A stretch of DNA of 64,000 nt, from positions 28,406 through 92,405 of the forward strand of contig JAHBXX010000016.1 of NCBI GenBank assembly GCA_019636245.1, written 5' to 3'. Source of the stretch: Planctomycetota bacterium. GTDB taxonomy: Bacteria > Planctomycetota > UBA1135 > UBA2386. Of this stretch, positions 49,474 to 58,153 are shown in pieces. Below the pieces are notes generated by a model. It did not search any database. It was not told the DNA's origin and saw only the letters and a list, made by a program, of their open reading frames with translations. Within the stretch, counting starts at the first letter, position 1; each line of letters opens with the position of its first letter. Made by a program: the position numbers and the translations under genes.

Positions 49474-50052
49474 ATGCGCGAACTGTTCGAGTTCCTGCGC
49501 CAGAACCCGCTGCTGGCCCTCGTCCTGGTGGGTTGGATCGCCGGCATGGTCGGCAACGCGGCCAAGGCGGCGCGCAAGTCGCGGGAACGCGGCGCCAGGC
49601 CGCGCCGTGCGCCGCCGGCCGCGGGCGGCGGCGGCCGCTCGGCCGACGACGTCGCCGCCGAGATGCGCCGCATCCTCGGCATGGATCCGGCGAGCGGACC
49701 GGCGCCGGCGCGGCCCTCCCCGCCGCCGCCCCCGCGCCGCGTGGTCGAGGTGGAACGCCCGCCAACGCCGGTGGTCCCGGCGCCGCCGCGGCGGCTCGAG
49801 GTGCACGTCGACCCGCACCTCGGCGAGGGCATCGCGCGCCGCGAGGCGAAGGTGCGGACTGCCCACGAGCGGGCGGGCCAGGAGCGGGCCGGCCTCGGCG
49901 CGCTCGGCGGCCGCGTGCACGACGCGCGACGTCGGCGCGGCGAGGCGCACCGGTTCGCGCTCGACGACCTGCGCACGGCCTTCGTGCTCAGCGAGATCCT
50001 CGGTCCGCCCCTGGCGCTGCGCCGTCCCGACGAGCGGGCGGCGGCTCGCTGA
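49474..50052 (+). CDS. Small membrane-anchored Pro-rich protein after floA
   Basis: No family recognised. The 192-residue product has one N-terminal membrane helix (PLLALVLVGWIAGMVGNAA), a basic stretch, a proline-rich linker (about residues 75-110) and a charged C-terminus. An FALDDLRTAFVLSEILG helix near the end is the most ordered part and may be a docking segment. It follows floA by six bases, so it is likely co-transcribed and may be part of the flotillin complex. Its last 65 bases overlap the convergent M28 peptidase gene. Confidence 0.65.
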   Translation: MRELFEFLRQNPLLALVLVGWIAGMVGNAAKAARKSRERGARPRRAPPAAGGGGRSADDVAAEMRRILGMDPASGPAPARPSPPPPPRRVVEVERPPTPVVPAPPRRLEVHVDPHLGEGIARREAKVRTAHERAGQERAGLGALGGRVHDARRRRGEAHRFALDDLRTAFVLSEILGPPLALRRPDERAAAR

Positions 50053-51721
50053 CGCCGGCGCCCTCGGCGTCCTTGGCCTCCGGCCGCAGCGGCGCCGCCG
50101 GTTCGCCGCCGCGCCGGCCGCGGTAGGCGCGCCACAGGCCCGGCTCGATCTCGGGGCGGCCGGGCTGCGACGCCAGCTCGAAGGCGATGTCGTAGACGAA
50201 GCGCGCGACACGCAGCAGCTTCGCGTAGTGGATGCGATCGGCGGTGTCGGTCGGCCGGTGGTAGTCGCGGTGCAGACCGGTGAAGAAGAACGCCACCGGC
50301 ACGCCGCGCTGGGCGAAGTTCGCGTGGTCGCTGCGGCCGAACATGCGCTCCTCGTCCCATTCGAGGTCGAAGCGGGCGCGCTCGTTGGCGGCGAGGCACA
50401 GCTGGTGCAGCGCCGGCGCCAGCTTCTGCGTGCCGACCAGGTGCAGCGAGTTGCGGTTGTCCTCGGCCTTCTCGCCCTTGTTGCCCTCGACGTTCTCCTC
50501 CTCGTCGCGGCCGATCATGTCCATCTGCAGCTCGGCGACGATCGACGCCAGCGGGATCGGACAGTTCTCGACGAAGAACGCCGAACCGACCAGACCGCTC
50601 TCCTCGCCGGCGAAGCAGACGAACAGCACGCTGCGCCGGGGCGGCACGGGGTTCCTGGCCAGCATCTGCGCCACCGCCATCACGCCGGTGGTGCCGGAGG
50701 CGTCGTCGTCGGCGCCGGGGTAGATGGTGTCGCCGCGGCGGCCGAGATGGTCGAGGTGGCTGCCGACGACGACGTACTCCTCGCGCAGCTGCGGGTCGCT
50801 GCCGGGCAGCACCGCGAACACGTTCATCGCCGGGGCCGCGGTGTCGTCGATCGCCACCTCGACCTTGGCCTGCAGGCCGAGCGCGAGCACGGCCGTGGCG
50901 CCGTCGAGCACGGCGGGCTCCTGGCGGCTCAGGCGCAGCAGCGCGTCGAGGTCGGCGCCGCCGAAGGTCGCGTCGAGCGGCGAGCGGCGGGCGCCGGCCG
51001 CGGCCGGGTTCGCGCGGCGGGCGGCGCCGCGGCGGCCGCGCAGTCCTTCGCGCACCTCGTCGCGCTGCACGAACAGCACCGCCGCCGTGTTCTTGCCCTG
51101 CAGCGCCTGCAGCACGGCGAAGCGCGCCATCGCCGCCGAGCGTGCGTTGGCCTCGCTGCGCACGTAGGCCAGCACGACCTTGCCGTCGAGATCGACGCCG
51201 TCGAGCGCCGCGACCGGCGGTGCCGCCGCCGGTCCGTCGCCGGTCGGCGCCGGCACGGCGAGCACGAGGAGCACGGCGTCGCCGGCCGCCGACGTCGACG
51301 CCGAGACGCTGCCGGCCAGGCGCGCGGCGGGCACCCGCACCTGGGTGCCGTCGGCGGCGGTGAACTCGACGAAGGTGCGCTCGGCGACCACCTTCGCTTC
51401 GCTCCAGGGCACGTGCTGGAAGTAGGTGCCGTTGTCGCCGCGGGCCTCGAGGCCGAGGCGCTCGAAGTGGGCGGCGACGAACTCCGCGGCCTTGCGGTAG
51501 CCCTGCTGGCCGGTGCCGCGCCCCTCGAACTCCGGCGAGGCCAGGGTGCCGAGCCATTCCTGGCAGTGGGCTAGGGTCACGGCCGCGGCGCCGGCGCTGC
51601 GGTCGTCCGGCAGTGCGGTCTGGGCCGCGAGCGGCAGGGCGCACAGCGTTGCCGCCCACAGCGGCAGCAGGCGCGAGGCGAGGGCGGAGAAGGGGCGGGA
51701 CGGGTGGGGGATCGGCGGCAC
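49988..51721 (-). CDS. Exported M28-family zinc aminopeptidase
   Basis: A 577-residue exported metallopeptidase. A signal peptide (SRLLPLWAATLCALPLAAQ) is followed by the M28 N-terminal region with a PA insertion (VVLAYVRSEANA). Zinc ligands are visible in order: VVVGSHLDHLG (H), YPGADDDASGTTGVM (D), FAGEESGLVGS (E-E), LQMDMIGRDEE (D) and FTGLHRDYHRPTDT (H). The C-terminal 40 residues are Pro/Arg-rich and probably disordered. GTG 51721 is preferred since GAGG precedes it by five bases and the signal peptide follows. It overlaps the convergent floA-linked gene by 65 bases. Confidence 0.93.
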   Translation of the reverse strand: MPPIPHPSRPFSALASRLLPLWAATLCALPLAAQTALPDDRSAGAAAVTLAHCQEWLGTLASPEFEGRGTGQQGYRKAAEFVAAHFERLGLEARGDNGTYFQHVPWSEAKVVAERTFVEFTAADGTQVRVPAARLAGSVSASTSAAGDAVLLVLAVPAPTGDGPAAAPPVAALDGVDLDGKVVLAYVRSEANARSAAMARFAVLQALQGKNTAAVLFVQRDEVREGLRGRRGAARRANPAAAGARRSPLDATFGGADLDALLRLSRQEPAVLDGATAVLALGLQAKVEVAIDDTAAPAMNVFAVLPGSDPQLREEYVVVGSHLDHLGRRGDTIYPGADDDASGTTGVMAVAQMLARNPVPPRRSVLFVCFAGEESGLVGSAFFVENCPIPLASIVAELQMDMIGRDEEENVEGNKGEKAEDNRNSLHLVGTQKLAPALHQLCLAANERARFDLEWDEERMFGRSDHANFAQRGVPVAFFFTGLHRDYHRPTDTADRIHYAKLLRVARFVYDIAFELASQPGRPEIEPGLWRAYRGRRGGEPAAPLRPEAKDAEGAGVSEPPPARRDGAAPGADRGSR

Positions 51722-51809
51722 GGCTACCTCGTGGGGAACGGGCGGACCAGCCTTCGACGTGCGGACCCGTCGGCCGGCCAGTGGGGCGGCAGGACCGGGG
51801 GGGCGGGGA

Positions 51810-52316
51810 CTACAGGCGCAGCCGGCGCAGCACCCGCTCGGGCAGCGCCATCTCGGGCGCATCGTCGTCGGGGTCGGTGCGGTGGTGCCGGTCGCTGATC
51901 TCGTCGAGCGGCGGCTTGGCGACCCCCAGCAGGCGGGCGGCGGCGGCACGCCGGTGCGCGGCGTCGCCATCGGGCAGCAGCAGCGGCCCGACCGCCCGGG
52001 CGTTCGGCTCGAGGTCGGCCAGGCGGCCCAGTTCGGCTCGTGGCGCGGCCACCACGTCCTCGGCGAGCGCGTCGGCCCGCCGCGTGGTGCCGGCCAGCAC
52101 GCGCTCGGGGGTCGAGAGGGCGCGGTGGAGCCGGGCCGGCTCCTCCGCCAGTTCGCCGAGCACGAAGGCGAGCCCGTGCATGCGGGTGGTGAACGCCGCC
52201 GGCGTCAGGTCGGGCACCAGCGGCCGCTGCAGGCTCTGCAGCGCCGTCGGCCGCACGCCGGGCTCGGGCGGCGCCACGCAGGCGGCGAGCAACAGGCCGA
52301 GGGCGAGCGGACGCAC
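51810..52316 (-). CDS. Predicted lipoprotein of unknown function
   Basis: The 168-residue product starts with a short lipoprotein signal (RPLALGLLLAACVAPP, lipobox LLAAC), predicting outer-membrane attachment via Lnt and LolCDE. The mature part is helical and Arg/Ala/Leu-rich without known motif; it contains the stretch LTPAAFTTRMHGLAFVLGEL. The GTG start at 52316 is the only codon giving a signal sequence. It lies between the LolCDE cluster (52 bases after the permease stop) and the M28 peptidase, all on the minus strand. Confidence 0.7.
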   Translation of the reverse strand: MRPLALGLLLAACVAPPEPGVRPTALQSLQRPLVPDLTPAAFTTRMHGLAFVLGELAEEPARLHRALSTPERVLAGTTRRADALAEDVVAAPRAELGRLADLEPNARAVGPLLLPDGDAAHRRAAAARLLGVAKPPLDEISDRHHRTDPDDDAPEMALPERVLRRLRL

Positions 52317-52368
52317 GGCCGCATGCTAACCGGTCGGCGCCGCCGCAGCATCGGCCGGGGGCCCTCGC

Positions 52369-53712
52369 TCAGGTGCCGCGCAACGACACCAGCGGATCGT
52401 GCCGCGCCGCGCGCCAGGCCGGCCAGGCCGACACGACCGCGCCGGTCGCGAACGCCATCGCGGCGACCTGCAGCAGCCACAGCGGCTCGAGCGCGCAGGG
52501 CACGCGGTCGAGGTTGTAGACCTGCAGCGGGAACAGGTCGACCCCGGTCGCCCACAGCACGAAGCGGCGGATCTCCTCGAGGTAGACCGAGGTCAGCGTG
52601 CCGGCGGACAGCCCCAGCCCCACGCCGGCGGCGGTGATCGTCAGGCCGCAGGCGAGGAACACCTGCAGCACGCCGAGCGGCGTGGCGCCCATCGCCGTCA
52701 GGATGCCGATGTCCGCGGTCTTCTCGGTCACCATCATCGACAGCGTCGCCAGCATCAGGAAGGCGGCCGTGACCATGATGACGACCAGCACGATCTTCAG
52801 CAGCCCGCGCTGGTGCTCGACCGAGCGCAGGAACTGGCCGTTCTTGTCGCGCCAGCCCTGCACGTGGCCGCGGGCGAGGTCGTCGCCGCGATCGAGCGCG
52901 CGCACGACGAGCCGCTGCAGGCGGTCGGTCGTGGCCGAGAGCGTCGATTCGTCGTGCAGGCGCACGGCGATCTCCTGCACGGCGTCCGGCCGATCGGGGA
53001 ACAGCGCCTGTCGCAGCACCTCGCGGTCGACGAACACGTTGTTGCCGTCGAAGCCGCCGTGGTGGGTCTTGAAGGCGCCGGCGACCTGCAGTTCGAGCGA
53101 GATCTGCTGCAGGCCCTTCTGGCCGTCCCCGTCGCCCTGCAGCCGCCCCGTGGTCAGCAGCACGCGGTCGCCGCGACGCAGGCCTTCGCGCTGCATGCGC
53201 TCGAGACCGACCAGGACCCGCGGCGTGCCGTCGGCGGCCGCCAGCGGCGCGGTCGGGTCGGCGACGCGCAGGTCGGGGGGGATCGACGGCGCCCGCAGCC
53301 AGCCGGCGAAGCCGGTCACCGCCGCCTCGGCGGCGGCGTCGACGCCGAGCACCAGCAGGAACGGCTGGTCGCCGCCGTGCAGCGCCGTGCGGCCGAGCAG
53401 CGGCGGCGGCTGCGGCCGGTCGCCCGGCCGCCCGAGCATGCCGTAGTGCACGAGCCGCGGCGCCACGTCGCGCACGTTCGGATCGTCGCGCAGCGCCTGC
53501 TCGAGCGCCTTCCCGCTGGCCCACGCCGGCAGGCGGTGCACGCTGACGTCGGCGCTGGCCGAGCGCACGTGCCGTTCGATCTCGACCAGGAAGCCGGAGA
53601 AGATCGACACCACCAGCACCAGCGCCCAGACGCTCAGCAGGATGCCGAGCATGCCGAGCAGGTTGATCGGGCGGGTCAGCAGGTAGCGGACGGCGAGGAA
53701 CAGGCGGTACAT
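52369..53712 (-). CDS. LolC/LolE-type lipoprotein transporter permease
   Basis: An FtsX/MacB-family permease of 447 residues with four membrane helices: one N-terminal (LLGMLGILLSVWALVLVVSIFSGF), then a periplasmic domain of about 250 residues, and three C-terminal (IVLVVIMVTAAFLMLATLSM; LGVLQVFLACGLTITAAGVGLGL; LQVAAMAFATGAVVSAWPAW). The cytoplasmic coupling segment MVTEKTADIGILTAMGA is diagnostic. Such permeases extract lipoproteins from the inner membrane. The start overlaps the LolD stop (TGATG). LolC and LolE cannot be assigned separately, so no symbol is given. Confidence 0.9.
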   Translation of the reverse strand: MYRLFLAVRYLLTRPINLLGMLGILLSVWALVLVVSIFSGFLVEIERHVRSASADVSVHRLPAWASGKALEQALRDDPNVRDVAPRLVHYGMLGRPGDRPQPPPLLGRTALHGGDQPFLLVLGVDAAAEAAVTGFAGWLRAPSIPPDLRVADPTAPLAAADGTPRVLVGLERMQREGLRRGDRVLLTTGRLQGDGDGQKGLQQISLELQVAGAFKTHHGGFDGNNVFVDREVLRQALFPDRPDAVQEIAVRLHDESTLSATTDRLQRLVVRALDRGDDLARGHVQGWRDKNGQFLRSVEHQRGLLKIVLVVIMVTAAFLMLATLSMMVTEKTADIGILTAMGATPLGVLQVFLACGLTITAAGVGLGLSAGTLTSVYLEEIRRFVLWATGVDLFPLQVYNLDRVPCALEPLWLLQVAAMAFATGAVVSAWPAWRAARHDPLVSLRGT

Positions 53713-54407
53713 CAGCCCACCACCACGCCGTCCTGCATGCGCACGATGCGATCGCAGCGCCGCGCCAGCTCCTCGTTGTGGGTGACCAGCAGGAACGCGA
53801 GGCGGCGCTGCTGCTGGATCGAGAACATCAGTTCGACGACGCCGGCGGCGGTCGCCGAATCGAGGTTGCCGGTCGGCTCGTCGGCCAGCACGACCTTGGG
53901 GTCGGCCAGCAGCGCGCGGGCGATGGCGACGCGCTGGCGCTCGCCGCCCGACAGCTCGGCGGGGCGATGGTGCAGGCGGTCCTGCAGACCGACCTGGACG
54001 AGCAGCGCCTCGGCCGCGGCCCGGGCGGCGCGGCGGCCGCGCCACCAGGCCAGCGTCGAGGTCGCCATCATCCCGGCCAGCAGCACGTTCTGCAGCGCCG
54101 TGAGCTCGGGGATCAGGTGGTAGAACTGGAACACGAAGCCGGTGTGCCGGTGGCGCAGGCGGGCCCGCTCGGCGACCGGCAGCGCATGCACCGGCCGGCC
54201 GTCGAAGCGCACGCTGCCGCTGGTCGGCGCATCGAGCAGGCCGAGCACGTGCAGCAGCGTCGACTTGCCGGCGCCCGAGGCGCCGAGCAGCGCCACGCGC
54301 TCGCCCTGGGCGATCGCGAGGTCGACGCCGCGCAGCACCGGGATCTCCCGCCGCCCGAGGCGGTAGCTCTTGGTGACGGCCAGGGCTTCGAGGACGGGCG
54401 GGTTCAT
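53712..54407 (-). CDS. lolD: LolD-type ABC ATPase
   Basis: A 231-residue ATP-binding subunit with Walker A GASGAGKST, Q-loop region FVFQFYHLIPELTALQNV, signature LSGGERQRVAIARALL, Walker B VVLADEPTGNLD and H-loop LLVTHNEE. The FQFYHLIPELTALQNV stretch is typical of LolD rather than FtsE. A short Trp/Arg-rich insertion (AWWRGRRAARAA) follows the Q loop and is unusual. It is framed by two FtsX-like permeases with overlapping start and stop codons on both sides. Confidence 0.93.
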   Translation of the reverse strand: MNPPVLEALAVTKSYRLGRREIPVLRGVDLAIAQGERVALLGASGAGKSTLLHVLGLLDAPTSGSVRFDGRPVHALPVAERARLRHRHTGFVFQFYHLIPELTALQNVLLAGMMATSTLAWWRGRRAARAAAEALLVQVGLQDRLHHRPAELSGGERQRVAIARALLADPKVVLADEPTGNLDSATAAGVVELMFSIQQQRRLAFLLVTHNEELARRCDRIVRMQDGVVVG

Positions 54408-55888
54408 TCGTGGGCCAGGGCCTGGACGGGGTTCATGCGGGCGGCCTTGCGGGCGGGCAGCAGCGCGGTGAGCAGCGCCAGCAGCACGGCGCCGAGGGCC
54501 ACGGTCGACAGCCAGGCCGGCTCGAGCCGGACGGGCACGCGCTGCAGGTCGAACAGCGCCCGCGGGAACAGCTCCAGCCCGGTGCGGGCGAACAGCCACT
54601 CGTTGGCGTCGTTGAGGTGCAGCGCCGACAGCACCCCGAACGCCGTGCCGAGCGCGCTGCCGAGCGTCGCGACCACGACGCCGCAGAGCAGGAACACGGC
54701 GCCGATCGCGCGCGGCGTGCCGCCGAGCGCGGCCAGGATGCCGATGTCCTTCCACTTCTGCACGACCATCATGTGCAGCACCGCGTAGATCACGAACGCG
54801 GCCACGAGCATGACCACGAACAGCACGAACTGCATCATCGCCTGCTCGGTGGCGACGGCGCCGAGGAACACGGTGTTCTGCTGCTGCCAGTCCAGCACGA
54901 TGCACGGCGGGCTGCCGGGCGGCAGCGCCCGCTGCGCCGCGGCCTGCAGGCGGCGCGCCACGGCGCCCAGATCACCCCGGGCGGCCGGGTGCAGGCGGAT
55001 GGCGACGTCGGTGACGAGGTCGATGCTGTCGGGGTCGGCGAGGTCGTGGCCGAGCATCGTGCGCAGGGCCTCGATCGGCAGCAGCGCCGTGGTCTCGTCG
55101 AAGGCGCGGTAGCTGGTGGCGAACCAGCCGGCGAACGCGAGGCGCAGCCGGTGCGTGCGCAACTGCGGCGCGCCGCCGGTGGTCGGTACACTGGCGGCCG
55201 ACAGCAGGTCGAGCGGGTCGCCTTCGCGCAGCCACGGCGCGTAGGCGAGGCGTCGCCAGCCCAGCAGCACGCCCGGCCAGGTGCTGCGGTGCTCGGCACG
55301 GGCGCCGTCGACCCGCAGGCCGGCGCGGCGCCGCGCCAGCCACTCGACGTCGTCGGGCACCAGCAGCTGCGCGCGCCGCAGCGGGTCCGGTTCGTCGAGC
55401 ACGGCCGAGGCCGGCAGCGCGACGTGGCGCGCCGCCAGCACGGTCTCGCTGCGCGCGACCCACTCGTGCAGCGGCGTGACCGCCGCCTCGCGCAGCGGGT
55501 CGATGCCGAGCAGCAGCGCGAAGCCGCTCTGCATGTGGTCGAAGTGCAGCTCGGCGCCCTCGGCGCCGGGCGCGCGGCCGCCGGGCGTGCGCACCGGCTG
55601 CAGCAGGCCGTGGTGGCGCAGGCGCGGTGCCGTCGCCGCGACGGCGTCGTCGGCCTCGAGCGCCGACCGCAGCGGCTCGTAGCCGGTGTCGAGCGGCAGG
55701 TCGGTGAGGATCAGTTCGGGCGTGGCGCGGCTCACGTCGCGCCGGATCTCGCCGACGAAGCCGGTGAACACGCTGTCGACCAGGATCGACGCCCAAACGG
55801 CGAAGGTGACGCCGAGCATCGCCAGCAGGTTGATGCGGCGCGTCAGCAGGTAGCGCAGCGCGACGAACGGGCTGAAGGCGGCGATCAC
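54404..55888 (-). CDS. Second LolC/LolE-type permease
   Basis: A 494-residue FtsX-family permease similar in plan to the other Lol permease: an N-terminal helix (RRINLLAMLGVTFAVWASILVDSVFTGF), a larger periplasmic domain of about 300 residues, and three C-terminal helices, with the coupling stretch MVVQKWKDIGILAALGG. The N-terminal FVALRYLLTRRINLL closely parallels LAVRYLLTRPINLL of its partner, so the two arose by duplication and probably form a LolC-LolE heterodimer. It ends inside the lolD start and begins with GTG inside the lysS stop, so all four genes are translationally linked. Confidence 0.9.
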   Translation of the reverse strand: MIAAFSPFVALRYLLTRRINLLAMLGVTFAVWASILVDSVFTGFVGEIRRDVSRATPELILTDLPLDTGYEPLRSALEADDAVAATAPRLRHHGLLQPVRTPGGRAPGAEGAELHFDHMQSGFALLLGIDPLREAAVTPLHEWVARSETVLAARHVALPASAVLDEPDPLRRAQLLVPDDVEWLARRRAGLRVDGARAEHRSTWPGVLLGWRRLAYAPWLREGDPLDLLSAASVPTTGGAPQLRTHRLRLAFAGWFATSYRAFDETTALLPIEALRTMLGHDLADPDSIDLVTDVAIRLHPAARGDLGAVARRLQAAAQRALPPGSPPCIVLDWQQQNTVFLGAVATEQAMMQFVLFVVMLVAAFVIYAVLHMMVVQKWKDIGILAALGGTPRAIGAVFLLCGVVVATLGSALGTAFGVLSALHLNDANEWLFARTGLELFPRALFDLQRVPVRLEPAWLSTVALGAVLLALLTALLPARKAARMNPVQALAHE

Positions 55889-57378
55889 GGCGCGGGGGGA
55901 GGAGCCGGCGCCTCGGCGTCGTCGGCGGCGGCCGCGGTCGGGTCGAGCCGGCGCAGCAGCGGGAACAGCACCACGTCGCGGATCGACGCCGCGCCCGACA
56001 GCAGCATGCAGAGGCGGTCGATGCCGATGCCGAGCCCTCCCGCCGGCGGCATGCCGAACTCCAGCGCGGTCACGTAGTCGAGGTCGACCTCGCCGGGAGT
56101 CTCGTCGCTGCGCTGCGCCACCTGCTCGACGAAGCGCTGCTCCTGGTCGAGCGGATCGTTGAGTTCGCTGAAGGCGTTGCCGAGCTCCATGCCGGCGACG
56201 AACAGCTCGAAGCGCTCGGTGACGCGCGGGTCCGCGGCGAGGCGCTTGGCCAGCGGACTGATCGCGACCGGATAGTCGTGCACGAACACCGGGCCCTGCA
56301 GTCCGTCCTCGACGGTCGCCTCGAACACGTCGTTGGCCAGCGTGGCCGCGGCGATGCCGTCGACCGGCAGGCCCAGTTCCCGCGCGCGGCGCCGCACGGC
56401 GGCGTCGTCGAACCAGTCGACGCCCGGGTTCGCGGCCGCGAACAGGTCGAGGTAGCGTGCCTTCTGGAACGGCGGTCGGAGGTCGTAGTCGCGACCACGG
56501 AAGACGACCTTGCCGTCGCCGCCGAGCACCTTGGCGACCAGGTGCGCGAACAGCCCCTCGACGCGCGCCATCACGTCGCGGTAGTCGGCCCACGCCTCGT
56601 AGCTCTCGAGCATCGTGAACTCGGGGTTGTGGCGGGTGCTGACGCCCTCGTTGCGGAACACGCGGCCGATCTCGTAGACGCGCTCCATGCCGCCGACCAG
56701 CAGCCTCTTCAGGTAGAGCTCGGGGGCGATGCGCAGGAACAGCCCCATGCCGAGGGCGTTGTGGTGGGTGCGGAACGGGCGCGCCGCGGCGCCGCCGAAG
56801 ATCGGCTGCAGGATCGGCGTCTCGACCTCCAGGTAGCCGAGCGAATCGAAGTAGGCGCGCACCTCGCGCACGACCAGCGACCGGCGGGCGAATGCGTCGC
56901 GCACCTCGGGGTTCGCGAACAGGTCGACGTAGCGCATGCGGTAGCGCTGCTCGGTGTCGGTGAGCCCGTGCCACTTCTCGGGCGCCGGCCGCAGCGCCTT
57001 CGCCGCCAGCACGACCTCGGTCGCCCACAGGGTCGGTTCGCCCTTCTGCGTGGTGCCGAGTTCGCCGGTCACGCTGACGAGGTCGTTGCTCTCGATGCGC
57101 TTGCGCTCCGGCCAGAACGCCGGCAGCCGCTCGCGCTGGAAGCCGACCTGGATCGAGCCGGTGCGGTCCTGCAGATGGGCGAAGCGCAGCTTGCCGAAGT
57201 CGCGGATCTGGCCGAGGCGGCCGCACAGGGTCGCGGCCCGGCCCTGGCGGCCGGCGAAGTCGGCCAGCACGGCGGCGACCGGCTCGCCGCGCGGCACGCG
57301 GGCGGGGAAGGGATCCTGGCCGGCGGCGCGCAGCGCCTGCAGCTTCTCGAGTCGGTCGGGGGCGATGCCGTCGGTCAC
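55885..57378 (-). CDS. lysS: Lysyl-tRNA synthetase, class II
   Basis: Charges tRNA-Lys. The 497-residue product has the N-terminal OB domain (LCGRLGQIRDFGKLRFAHLQD; VSVTGELGTTQKG) and class II motifs: motif 2 IGRVFRNEGVSTRHNPEFTMLE and motif 3 GLGIGIDRLCMLL. The catalytic-core hallmark GMELGNAFSELNDP is intact. The GTG at 57378 gives a normal length; an upstream in-frame extension is Arg/Pro-rich and unlikely. The C-terminus has an acidic/Pro-rich tail (DDAEAPAPPPAP). It is the first gene of the Lol operon, an arrangement with no obvious functional logic. Confidence 0.96.
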   Translation of the reverse strand: MTDGIAPDRLEKLQALRAAGQDPFPARVPRGEPVAAVLADFAGRQGRAATLCGRLGQIRDFGKLRFAHLQDRTGSIQVGFQRERLPAFWPERKRIESNDLVSVTGELGTTQKGEPTLWATEVVLAAKALRPAPEKWHGLTDTEQRYRMRYVDLFANPEVRDAFARRSLVVREVRAYFDSLGYLEVETPILQPIFGGAAARPFRTHHNALGMGLFLRIAPELYLKRLLVGGMERVYEIGRVFRNEGVSTRHNPEFTMLESYEAWADYRDVMARVEGLFAHLVAKVLGGDGKVVFRGRDYDLRPPFQKARYLDLFAAANPGVDWFDDAAVRRRARELGLPVDGIAAATLANDVFEATVEDGLQGPVFVHDYPVAISPLAKRLAADPRVTERFELFVAGMELGNAFSELNDPLDQEQRFVEQVAQRSDETPGEVDLDYVTALEFGMPPAGGLGIGIDRLCMLLSGAASIRDVVLFPLLRRLDPTAAAADDAEAPAPPPAP

Positions 57379-57512
57379 GTCCGGGATGGGAAAAGCGCGG
57401 GATCCTAGGTGGCGGCGACGGTGGGGAAAAGGCGCGACCGGACGAGGTCGGCGAGCGCGGCAGAAAGTCCGACCACGGCCCGGGGTCCCGCGCGTATCGT
57501 GCGGCACCCTGC

Positions 57513-57821
57513 ATGTCCGCGAAGCTCTGCATCGCGCTCGCGCTCACCGTGCTGTTCCTGGCGCTGGCGGTCGGCAACCCGTTCCTGCCGGCGGTCGCCG
57601 GCGGCCCGCCCGTCGGCGTCGGCCCGGAGCACGGGCGGGTGCCGTTGCTGCCGCTGCGGCTCGCGCCGACGCTGGCGACGCGCCCGGCGTGTCCCGATCC
57701 GGACCTGGAGGACCTGGTCGTCGAGGTGCGGATCGACGCCCACGGCGAGCCGGTGTGGGTCCTGCGCGATGGGCGCACCGTGCGGCGCGACGACGCGCTC
57801 GCGGCCGATTCCCACCGCTGA
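57513..57821 (+). CDS. Small exported or membrane-anchored protein
   Basis: No family recognised. The 102-residue product starts with a hydrophobic segment (LCIALALTVLFLALAVGNPF) that is either a signal peptide or an anchor. A Gly/Pro-rich linker and one compact region (DLEDLVVEVRIDAHGEPVWVL) with alternating hydrophobic residues follow, suggesting a small beta domain. A TATCGT hexamer lies 12 bases before the ATG and no ribosome-binding site is seen. It is divergent from lysS and ends five bases before the stop codon of the convergent Rieske gene. Confidence 0.6.
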   Translation: MSAKLCIALALTVLFLALAVGNPFLPAVAGGPPVGVGPEHGRVPLLPLRLAPTLATRPACPDPDLEDLVVEVRIDAHGEPVWVLRDGRTVRRDDALAADSHR

Positions 57822-57826
57822 CGCCG

Positions 57827-58153
57827 TCAGGCGGGCCCGGGCGGGCCGTCCGGCGCCTGGATCTCGAGGCGCCCGTCGCGTTCGCGCACCGGGTAGGTGC
57901 GCACGTTCCACTCCGGGCCGACGTCGCAGGCGCCGGTGCGCAGGTCGAACTCCCAGCAATGCAGGTAGCAGACGACCTTGCCGTCGAGCACGGTGCCGTC
58001 GCACAGGGGCGCGCTGGCGTGCGGGCACTGGTTGTCGATCGCGCGCCACTCGCCGCCGAGGCGGAAGATCGCGATCCAGCGGTCGCCGATCCGCACCGGG
58101 GCGCCGGGTGTGAACTTCAGGTCGGCTATGGCGCCGACGTCCACCCAACTCAT
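57827..58153 (-). CDS. Rieske-type [2Fe-2S] ferredoxin
   Basis: A 108-residue soluble electron carrier. The cluster ligands are C43 and H45 in NQCPHASAPL and C62 and H65 in CYLHCWEFDL. The stretch EWRAIDNQCPHASAPLCDG is typical of NirD- and BphF-like ferredoxins. No oxygenase or reductase subunit lies nearby, so its partner is unknown. The ATG overlaps the trmB stop by four bases (ATGA), making the two a transcription pair without an evident shared role. Confidence 0.93.
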   Translation of the reverse strand: MSWVDVGAIADLKFTPGAPVRIGDRWIAIFRLGGEWRAIDNQCPHASAPLCDGTVLDGKVVCYLHCWEFDLRTGACDVGPEWNVRTYPVRERDGRLEIQAPDGPPGPA

